A DNA stretch of 44,472 nt, taken from positions 2,913-47,384 of the forward strand of contig MELE01000214.1 in the NCBI GenBank assembly GCA_001768615.1. Direction: 5' to 3'. The notes beneath the pieces were generated by a model that had not been told where the DNA came from, searched no databases, and saw only the letters and a program-made list of their open reading frames with translations. The position numbers and the translations under genes were made by a program. Positions 35,789 through 44,472 of the stretch are shown here, piece by piece. Each line of letters begins with the position of its first letter. Within the stretch, counting starts at the first letter, position 1. This stretch comes from Acidobacteria bacterium RIFCSPLOWO2_12_FULL_67_14b. GTDB taxonomy: Bacteria; Acidobacteriota; Vicinamibacteria; Vicinamibacterales; UBA2999.

Positions 35789-35885
35789 CGTGAGCCGCAG
35801 CGTACGCCGAGCGACTACTCGAACTGCAAGGCAATCACGAACAGCGTCAGCAGCACCCCGGCGCCGGCGGCCAGAGGCTCATACA

Positions 35886-36066
35886 TTGCCAATCGTCGAT
35901 TGACCGATTTAGTGACTGTTTGGTGATTTCGCGATTTGGCGATTTGGTGAGTCGATTTGGCGAATCATCAAATCGCCGATTCGCCGATTCGGCAATCGAG
36001 TCACAAATTGCCCAAATCGCGAAATCGCCAAACAGTCGCAAAATCAGTCAATCAACAATCGACAAT
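35886..36066. repeat. CAATC/AAATCGCC word array, copy 1 (palindromic)
   Basis: gatttagtgactgtttggtgatttcgcgatttggcg...cgcgaaatcgccaaacagtcgcaaaatcagtcaatcaacaatcgacaat. Confidence 0.75.
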
Positions 36067-36082
36067 GTAGAATTCCTCCCGA

Positions 36083-38731
<2,649 letters not shown>

Positions 38732-38737
38732 CGAGCC

Positions 38738-39142
38738 TCATGTCACGAGCGTCGCGCCGGTGAGGCTCATGTGCCGATCGGTGGACCAGCACACGCGAAT
38801 GCGCCGGCTCGACATCACGGCAAGGCCGTGGGCGTCGGCCAGCGTCAGTGCCTGATCGCTGAACTTCCTGAGCAGCACCCTGGCGCCGGTGATGGCGTCG
38901 ATGTCGAAGGCCTCGATGGTGAGGGCCGGCAGCGCCTCCACGAAATTCAGGAACTCGAGTGCGCGGCGCTGGTCGTATCGGCGCAGGAACCACCCGTGGC
39001 CTTCGGCGACGACCAACGTCGATGTGGTCAGCGGAGGCGGGTCCGAGAAGAGGCGGCGGAACAGGGGGTGATAGCTGTCGGACTTGTCGAGAAAGGCAAT
39101 GAAGGCCGCGGTGTCGATGTAGCAGTCAGTCTTTCGAGCCAT
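38738..39142 (-). CDS. PIN-domain toxin
   Basis: MARKTDCYIDTAAFIAFLDKSDSYHPLFRRLF... QALTLADAHGLAVM. Confidence 0.8.
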   Translation of the reverse strand: MARKTDCYIDTAAFIAFLDKSDSYHPLFRRLFSDPPPLTTSTLVVAEGHGWFLRRYDQRRALEFLNFVEALPALTIEAFDIDAITGARVLLRKFSDQALTLADAHGLAVMSSRRIRVCWSTDRHMSLTGATLVT

Positions 39143-39356
39143 ACACGACCTCGTCCACGGTCTGGCTCGATCGCGGGTTGCCCGATTCCACCAAGCCCGC
39201 ATAGCGCATCCACGGCGCCTTCTGTCCGCTCGGCGGGAGGCCCAGTCGGATCGCCCGGCGCACGAACTCCGCCACCGAGACCCCCAACGCCGTGGCCTCG
39301 CGCTTGACGAGCTCGTACTCCCGCTTGTCGAGGGTGATCTGGGTCCGCATCATCAT
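39126..39356 (-). CDS. Ribbon-helix-helix antitoxin
   Basis: MMMRTQITLDKREYELVKREATALGVSVAEFVRRAIRLGL; overlaps the PIN gene by 17 nt. Confidence 0.8.
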   Translation of the reverse strand: MMMRTQITLDKREYELVKREATALGVSVAEFVRRAIRLGLPPSGQKAPWMRYAGLVESGNPRSSQTVDEVVYGSKD

Positions 39357-39429
39357 GTTATCACCTACCATCTTCATGATAACACACGGGTCCTGCTCGC
39401 CGCTCTCTGAGTCTGGCCACCGTTCGTTC

Positions 39430-39486
39430 GCGCTTCGGCGTGCACCCGAGCACCCGAGCACCCAAGCACCCAAGCACCCAAGCACC
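39430..39486. repeat. GCACCC(A/G)A octamer array
   Basis: gcacccgagcacccgagcacccaagcacccaagcacccaagcacc. Confidence 0.75.
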
Positions 39487-39499
39487 GGATAGCCGATCG

Positions 39500-40175
39500 G
39501 CCGCCCTAGCTTACGGCGAGCGGCTGCGATCGTGGCGAACTCCCTGGCGGCGAGCCCATCGAAGGATACGGTCGATGCGGCCAGGCTTCCGAGGGCAACT
39601 TCGGCGCGTTGGGCCAGACTCGACTTGCGCTTCCCGTCGGCGCGCAAGGCGATAATCGCGTCGGCTCCGGCGACGGTCCAGTGCATGCCGGCGCGCTTGA
39701 GCCGCGTGCCGATCGCCGTCTTGCAGCCGGCCTCGACCACGCCGGTTGAGGTGCACAGACCCTGGGCGCGGAACTCGGGGTAGCGCATGCGGTGGTGGTT
39801 CTCCGTGACGTAGCCCAGACACTTCGACCTCCGCCTTGCGCACCGGCACCCCGGTGCCATCCATCCCCAGGTACAACGTCGGCGCTAGCGGCTCGCTGGG
39901 CACCGGCGGTTCGATGACGCGCTGTTCGTCCGCGGCGACCTCGCGCCCCAGGGCTTCCGCCGCCCGCTCCACGTGCGTGGTCGGCACCTCGACGCCTGCC
40001 AGCTCGCGCAACAGCTCGTGACCCTCCTCGAAGCTAACCATCGCCCCCCCGCCCCACCATGCGCAAGACGCCCGGCGAGAGCGACGCACCCTCAACCCCC
40101 AGTGCGCGGTCGCGCGGGCAGAAGCCCGCCTCACAGGGCGCGCAGCTTGACCGGCTCTGCGCCACCGGCGTAATG
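39500..40175 (-). pseudogene. ISKra4-family-like transposase relic (frame-disrupted, internally deleted)
   Basis: Frame 1: FEEGHELLRELAGVEVPTTHVERAAEALGREV...LAPTLYLGMDGTGVPVRKAEVEV; frame 2: CLGYVTENHHRMRYPEFRAQGLCTSTGVVEAGCKTAIGTRLKRAGMHWTVAGADAIIALRA. Confidence 0.75.
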
Positions 40176-40182
40176 TAGTCAC

Positions 40183-40485
40183 ATGAAGGACCACACAGCC
40201 GCGCGGCGGGGATCGGCGCGGAAGGTTGTCGGCGTCCGGGAACTGAAGACGCATGCCGCCGGCATCCTGCGCCACGTAAGAGAGGCGCGTGCGTCGTACA
40301 TCCTGACGCACCGGGGCCGGGCCGTCGGCATGATCCTTCCCCTCGAGCCGGCCGAAGATGCCTCGACGACTTCTGAAGACGCCGCGGCCGCGTGGGACGC
40401 GTTCGTGCGCGCGGGGCGGCGCCTCGAACGTCAATTCCGTCCGGGCGTCAGCGGCGTCGACCTCCTCTCCGCCATGCGCCGATAG
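40183..40485 (+). CDS. Phd/YefM-type antitoxin
   Basis: KVVGVRELKTHAAGILRHVREARASYILTHRGRAVGMILPLE. Confidence 0.85.
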   Translation: MKDHTAARRGSARKVVGVRELKTHAAGILRHVREARASYILTHRGRAVGMILPLEPAEDASTTSEDAAAAWDAFVRAGRRLERQFRPGVSGVDLLSAMRR

Positions 40486-40486
40486 G

Positions 40487-41014
40487 ATGGCAATCGGTCG
40501 ACGGAATCCACGTGGGCCGGTTCGAACCCGTCGTTCCGGGAATCTCCGGTACACCGTTGACGCGAGCGTCTTCATCAACGCGTTCAATCCACACGAACCG
40601 GGTCACGCGGCGAGCCTGGCGATTCTGGCCGCGATTCAGGAAGGCGGCGACCCGGTCATCGTGCCGACATTGTTGCTCCCTGAGATGGCATCGGCCGTGG
40701 CTCGAGCGAGCCACGACGGTGCCGGGGCCCTCGAGTATGCGACCGCGACGGCGGCCCTTCCGCACCTCTCGCTCGTCGCGTTGACGTCGACGACGGCCCG
40801 GCAGGCGGCCGAGTTGGCGGCCACGCACCGGCTGCGTGGCGCTGACGCCGTCTACGTCATGGTCGCGCGAAGGTACGGAACGACGCTCGTGTCGCGAGAC
40901 GATGAGCAGCGTTCGCGCGGGTCCGTGGTCGTGGTCTGTCAGACCCCCGAAGAAGCCCTGAGCCATCGGCAGACGATCGAGCGGACCCGGCGATCACGCG
41001 TCAAGAAACCGTGA
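40487..41014 (+). CDS. PIN-domain toxin (VapC-like)
   Basis: YTVDASVFINAFNPHEPGHAASLAIL... LRGADAVYVMVARRYGTTLVSRDDEQ. Confidence 0.85.
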   Translation: MAIGRRNPRGPVRTRRSGNLRYTVDASVFINAFNPHEPGHAASLAILAAIQEGGDPVIVPTLLLPEMASAVARASHDGAGALEYATATAALPHLSLVALTSTTARQAAELAATHRLRGADAVYVMVARRYGTTLVSRDDEQRSRGSVVVVCQTPEEALSHRQTIERTRRSRVKKP

Positions 41015-41028
41015 CCCTCGCCCGTCAC

Positions 41029-41156
41029 GGCCGCCAATCTTCAATCTTCAATCTTCAATCGACAATCCCGCAATCTCAAAATCGAATCACCCAATCACCA
41101 AATCACGAAATCACCAAACAGTCGCCCAATCGATCAATCAGCAATCGGCAATGCGT
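41029..41156. repeat. CAATC word array, copy 2
   Basis: aatcttcaatcttcaatcttcaatcgacaatcccgcaatc...aaatcacgaaatcaccaaacagtcgcccaatcgatcaatcagcaatcggcaat. Confidence 0.8.
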
Positions 41157-41160
41157 CGTT

Positions 41161-41568
41161 CTACGCCAAACGCAGCCAGTTCTCGAGCGCCAGCTTGTCG
41201 ACCCGGGCAAACTCACGCTCGTTGTCGGTTACCACCGTGCAGCCCAGGCTCACCGCCTGAGCGGCGATGAGCAAATCGTTGCCACCGATCGGTTGACCAG
41301 CGTGTTCAAGTTGGGCGCGGAGCGTACCGTAATTGGAGTCGGCGGGCGCTTCGAAGGGCAGGACATCAAGCACACCGAGTACCGCTTCGAGTTGGGCAGA
41401 CAGTCGCGCCGATCCCTTCTTCGCGGCGCCGTAGCGGAGTTCCGCGGCGACGATGATGCTGGTGCAGACGTGTGCCTCACCGACGGCGCGGATCTCCTGC
41501 GCCACGCGGCCCTGCGGATGACGGACGAGATCCGACACGATGTTGGTGTCGAGCAGGTACCGCATCAA
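41161..41568 (-). CDS. vapC: VapC-type PIN toxin
   Basis: MRYLLDTNIVSDLVRHPQGRVAQEI... GGNDLLIAAQAVSLGCTVVTDNEREFARV. Confidence 0.92.
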   Translation of the reverse strand: MMRYLLDTNIVSDLVRHPQGRVAQEIRAVGEAHVCTSIIVAAELRYGAAKKGSARLSAQLEAVLGVLDVLPFEAPADSNYGTLRAQLEHAGQPIGGNDLLIAAQAVSLGCTVVTDNEREFARVDKLALENWLRLA

Positions 41569-41822
41569 AAATCAACGGGGTCGACCGGCAGCTCTGCGAT
41601 TGACGGGAAATCCTCATCGAGCGGCGCGAGAGTGGCCAGCCGCGCCAGAAGGGACGTCGGCGGGGCCGGTTCGATGATCAGCCGTTCACCGTCCTTGCGC
41701 ATGATGGCGTCCTCTCCCGGAAGCTCGAATTCGCGTGGGATCCGGACGGCCTGGTTTCGACCGTTCTTGAAAAGCTTGACGTGCCGCCCGCGGAGCAAAG
41801 ACTCTGACATATGCCACAGCAT
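41565..41822 (-). CDS. vapB: VapB-type (AbrB/SpoVT fold) antitoxin
   Basis: HVKLFKNGRNQAVRIPREFELPGEDAIMRKDGERLIIEP; overlaps vapC by 4 nt. Confidence 0.92.
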   Translation of the reverse strand: MLWHMSESLLRGRHVKLFKNGRNQAVRIPREFELPGEDAIMRKDGERLIIEPAPPTSLLARLATLAPLDEDFPSIAELPVDPVDF

Positions 41823-41827
41823 ATGTC
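41806..41827. promoter_or_regulatory. Candidate VapB autoregulatory operator
   Basis: GACATATGC-CACA-GCATATGTC perfect 9-bp inverted repeat overlapping the vapB start codon. Confidence 0.6.
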
Positions 41828-41848
41828 ATGCCGTCCAGGCAGTCAAGC

Positions 41849-41907
41849 AGGGGGCGGGCTGATTTTGGCAAAAAGCGTTGGGATGCGCTCAATGAACCGT
41901 ACGGGGA
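41849..41907 (+). repeat. Truncated copy D of the bulged palindromic element
   Basis: AGGGGGCGGGCTGATTTTGGCAAAAAGCGTTGGGATGCGCTCAATGAACCGTACGGGGA; left half matches copy A. Confidence 0.75.
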
Positions 41908-42002
41908 GACGCGCGGCGCATGTCAGTCCTTACGCGCCCTGAGCAGTGCGTCCAGCAGAAGGGTTCGTGCTGCGCAAGTAAGTCCAGTGTTCGAGTATAT
42001 AC

Positions 42003-42033
42003 TGCCGTCACTTTGCACAGTAAAATGACGGCA
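42003..42033. promoter_or_regulatory. Inverted repeat upstream of the ATPase start
   Basis: TGCCGTCA (42003-42010) / TGACGGCA (42026-42033), ATG at 42036. Confidence 0.5.
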
Positions 42034-42035
42034 TC

Positions 42036-43196
42036 ATGGCACAGAGCCGTTATCCGCGGCTATTCCGGGCCCCGAAAGGGAGCTTCTTCCTCCTTGGCGT
42101 GCGGGGGACCGGCAAGAGCACCTGGACACGGAACGCGTTTCCCGGCGCACATATCGTCGATCTTCTGGATGAATCGCGCGCTCAGCAACTGCTCGCCAAT
42201 CCTGGCCTCCTGGCCCTGGAGCTCCGGGCATTGCCGCGCGAAACGGTCGTGGTTCTCGACGAAATCCAGCGCGTGCCCGGGTTGCTCAACGAGGTCCATC
42301 GCGCCATCGAAGCCAGCGCGCGCCGGTTCGTGCTCCTGGGCTCCAGTGCCCGTCGCCTCAAGACCGCGAATACCAACCTCCTCGCGGGGCGGGCCACCCT
42401 CCAGACGATGTACCCGCTCGTGCCCGCCGAACTCGGGAAAGACTTCGCTCTCGACCGCGTCCTGCGTTTTGGGAGCATCCCGCTCATCTGGCAGGCCGCG
42501 GATCCCCGCGCCACGCTCGACGCCTACGTGCAGCTCTACGTCCGTGAGGAAATCCGCGTCGAGGCCTTGGTGCGGAACCTCCCCGGGTTCCTCCGGTTTC
42601 TGCCCGTCGCGGCGCTCTTCCACGGACAAGTCATCAACGTCGCCGGTCTGGCACGCGACGCGGCAACGGCGAGGACGACGGTGGAAGGGTATCTCGGCAT
42701 TCTGCAAGACACGCTGCTGGCGACACTGCTGCCGGCCTTCGAGTCGCGGCTGCGCGTGCGCGAGCGCCGCCATCCGAAGCTCTATTGGGTCGACCCGGGA
42801 GTGGTGCGAGCCGCCAAGCGGCAGCTTGGCCCGGTTTCGTCCGAGGAGCGCGGGCCGCTCGTCGAAGGGTGGATCCTCACGACTCTCCGCGCTCATAACG
42901 GCGACGCCGGCGTGTTCGAGGACATTTGGTACTGGGCACCGGCCCAGGCCCGCCAGACGGAAGTCGATTTCCTGCTGCGCCGCGGGCGGGAATATCTGGC
43001 GCTCGAGGTCAAGGCGCAGGCACGGTTTTCAACCTCGCAGCTCGATGGATTGCGCGCGATCGGCGAACTTCCAGCTCTCACCAGACGCGTCCTCGTGTAC
43101 CTCGGTGACCGGCAACTGAAAACCGAGGACGGGATCGAGATCTGGCCGCTCGAGACATTTCTCGAGCGGCTGGCTGGTCGGACGCTGTGGCCGTGA
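42036..43196 (+). CDS. AAA_14/DUF4143-type P-loop ATPase
   Basis: LLGVRGTGKSTWTRNAFPGAHIVDLLDES, VVVLDEIQRVPGLLNEVHRAIE, VDFLLRRGREYLALEVKA. Confidence 0.88.
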   Translation: MAQSRYPRLFRAPKGSFFLLGVRGTGKSTWTRNAFPGAHIVDLLDESRAQQLLANPGLLALELRALPRETVVVLDEIQRVPGLLNEVHRAIEASARRFVLLGSSARRLKTANTNLLAGRATLQTMYPLVPAELGKDFALDRVLRFGSIPLIWQAADPRATLDAYVQLYVREEIRVEALVRNLPGFLRFLPVAALFHGQVINVAGLARDAATARTTVEGYLGILQDTLLATLLPAFESRLRVRERRHPKLYWVDPGVVRAAKRQLGPVSSEERGPLVEGWILTTLRAHNGDAGVFEDIWYWAPAQARQTEVDFLLRRGREYLALEVKAQARFSTSQLDGLRAIGELPALTRRVLVYLGDRQLKTEDGIEIWPLETFLERLAGRTLWP

Positions 43197-43324
43197 GGCC
43201 AGGCGGCGTTACGTGCAACGTGCTCGAGGATCCTTATTTGACCGATCGCAGTGCAGTGGCGAGCGCCACCAGACCAGGCGGCGGTGAACTACTGGTTCCG
43301 CGCCAATGCCGCGGCGGCGCCGCC

Positions 43325-43408
43325 GGCATCAAGCCGACGATGCAGCCGAGGAACGAGAAGTACCGGCTGCACAAGGTCGGCGACAAATGGCGGTTGCTGC
43401 CACCGTGA
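43325..43408 (+). pseudogene. Duplicated 3'-terminal fragment of the 36-38 kb kinase gene
   Basis: KPTMQPRNEKYRLHKVGDKWRLLPP* versus KLTMQPRNEKYRMHKVGDKWRLLPP*; about 90% nucleotide identity over 84 nt by eye. Confidence 0.85.
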
Positions 43409-43422
43409 AGCGTGGGCAACAC

Positions 43423-43636
43423 ATTGACGATTGAGCGATCGGCGATTTAGTGACTGTTTGGTGATTGCCAATTGTCGATTGGGCGACTCGATTGCAGATT
43501 CCCGATCGCACGATTGGCTGCCCCGTCACCGCCGCCAATCTTCAATCGACAATCGACAATCCCGCAATCGAATCACCCAATCCCAAATCACGAAATCACC
43601 AAACAGTCGGCAATCGTTCAGTCGCCGATTGGCAAT
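43423..43636. repeat. CAATC word array, copy 3 (palindromic)
   Basis: gatttagtgactgtttggtgattgcc...ccgccaatcttcaatcgacaatcgacaatcccgcaatcgaatcacccaatc...caaacagtcggcaatcg. Confidence 0.8.
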
Positions 43637-43714
43637 GCTGTGACCCCAGCCCTGTGAGCACGGGTCCGGCGACAGAGAGCGGCGTGGTGGTCTGGACGGG
43701 GTTAGAATGGAGGC

Positions 43715-43921
43715 GTGTCCACGCCTGATCGCCCGATGACGTTGCGGATCGCGCCGCAGTCCGATTCGGAGCGGCTGAATCGCGAATACTGGGAGGGCAT
43801 CCCGCCCCACGAGCGGCTCGCGCAGGTTTGGGATCTCGTGCGTGAATACACCGCGTGGAGGACGCCCGATGCCGGTGAATCCCGACTTCAGCGATCTGTT
43901 CTCCGCGTTGAACGACGCTGA
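43715..43921 (+). CDS. Small hypothetical protein preceding the nucleotidyltransferase gene
   Basis: 68-aa ORF MSTPDRPMTLRIAPQSDSERLNREYWEGIPPHERLAQVWDLVREYTAW; overlaps the downstream ORF. Confidence 0.45.
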   Translation: MSTPDRPMTLRIAPQSDSERLNREYWEGIPPHERLAQVWDLVREYTAWRTPDAGESRLQRSVLRVERR

Positions 43922-44321
43922 CACCCGCTACCTGATGGTTGGGGGCTACGCGGTTTCCTTTCACGCCGAACCCCGTTTTACCAAAGACCTCGACGTCTGG
44001 GTGGAGCCAACGCCGGCAAATGCGGTGGCCGCTCACCGAGCGCTGTCCGCGTTCGGCGCGCCGATGGCGGATGTGCGGCCGGCGGACCTGTCGAAGCCAG
44101 GACTGATCGTTCAGCTCGGTGTCCCCCCGAACCGCATCGATATTGTGACATCGATCGACGGCGTCTCGTTCGAGCAGGCATGGGCCGGCAGAGTGGACTC
44201 CGTTTACGGCGACGTGCCCGTCCATGTCATTGGGCGGCGAGAGCTGGTATTGAACAAGAGAGCGTGCGGACGTCCGCAGGACCTGGTAGACGCCGACCAG
44301 TTGGAGAAGTCAGCGCCCTGA
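43869..44321 (+). CDS. Nucleotidyltransferase-fold protein (AbiEii/DUF6036-like)
   Basis: FSALNDADTRYLMVGGYAVSFHAEPRFTKDLDVWVEPTPAN; GG...D-x-D motif. Confidence 0.75.
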   Translation: MPVNPDFSDLFSALNDADTRYLMVGGYAVSFHAEPRFTKDLDVWVEPTPANAVAAHRALSAFGAPMADVRPADLSKPGLIVQLGVPPNRIDIVTSIDGVSFEQAWAGRVDSVYGDVPVHVIGRRELVLNKRACGRPQDLVDADQLEKSAP

Positions 44322-44344
44322 GCGCCACCAGGCAGCGGCTCACA

Positions 44345-44439
44345 CGCAACGAGGGGGGTGATTTCAGAGCAAAGCGTTGATGCGCTCATGAAGCGCACCG
44401 TAAGCTTCCCGCTTTCTCTGAAATCACCCCCTCGTTGCG
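44345..44439 (+). repeat. Bulged palindromic element, copy C
   Basis: CGCAACGAGGGGGGTGATTTCAGAGCAAAGCGTTGATGCGCTCATGAAGCGCACCGTAAGCTTCCCGCTTTCTCTGAAATCACCCCCTCGTTGCG. Confidence 0.9.
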
Positions 44440-44472
44440 TTAAGTTCGCCCGCAGTCGGTCGCGCTTCGGCG

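Noticed and set aside
35886-36066. CAATC arrays as CRISPR-like or iteron replication origins
   Set aside because: Words are degenerate and recur between unrelated genes; no initiator gene nearby.
40505-40545. GGTTCGAACC T-loop-like sequence as a possible tRNA
   Set aside because: No acceptor, D or anticodon stems around it; lies in the 5' part of a PIN gene.

Overview
The window is GC-rich bacterial chromosome around a replication-origin locus. Gene order, and repeat types I associate with Acidobacteriota, suggest that phylum; this is inference only. Leftward genes: gyrA (5' part only), gyrB, dnaN, dnaA. Rightward genes: rpmH, rnpA, yidD, yidC, jag, mnmE, mnmG, rsmG, parA, parB, selD, an ATP synthase operon with no atpB or atpE (b', b, delta, alpha, gamma, beta, epsilon), a polysaccharide ABC exporter, a rfaE2-like gene, mfd, a surA-like gene, a NusG-like gene, dusB and a neuB-like gene. 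From about 36 kb the content is accessory: a Ser/Thr kinase, several PIN-type toxin-antitoxin pairs, an ISKra4-like transposase relic, a DUF4143-type ATPase and a nucleotidyltransferase-like gene. No tRNA, rRNA or CRISPR array was seen.

Main second-look items:
(1) selD appears to encode a selenoprotein. An in-frame TGA lies in LTEMVSCAG-U-ASKL, followed at once by a bacterial-SECIS-like hairpin, and automated ORF calling truncates the gene.
(2) A dispersed hairpin family has a GTAG foot, a variable but perfectly paired stem and a TNNA loop. The TAG of the foot is the stop codon of at least four genes, plus a fifth in a related array.
(3) A ~97-bp imperfect palindrome occurs in three full copies and one partial copy, with compensatory arm changes, two conserved bulges and a conserved asymmetric internal loop.
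(4) Arrays of 7-8 nt words fill many intergenic gaps, including stop-to-start gaps in the atp operon and parAB. They vary in unit number between paralogous copies and also encode part of Mfd.
(5) The MnmE P-loop lysine is replaced by arginine.
(6) parS sites lie inside mnmG and just upstream of parA.
(7) The 3' end of the kinase gene is duplicated 4.7 kb downstream, bracketing the accessory island.
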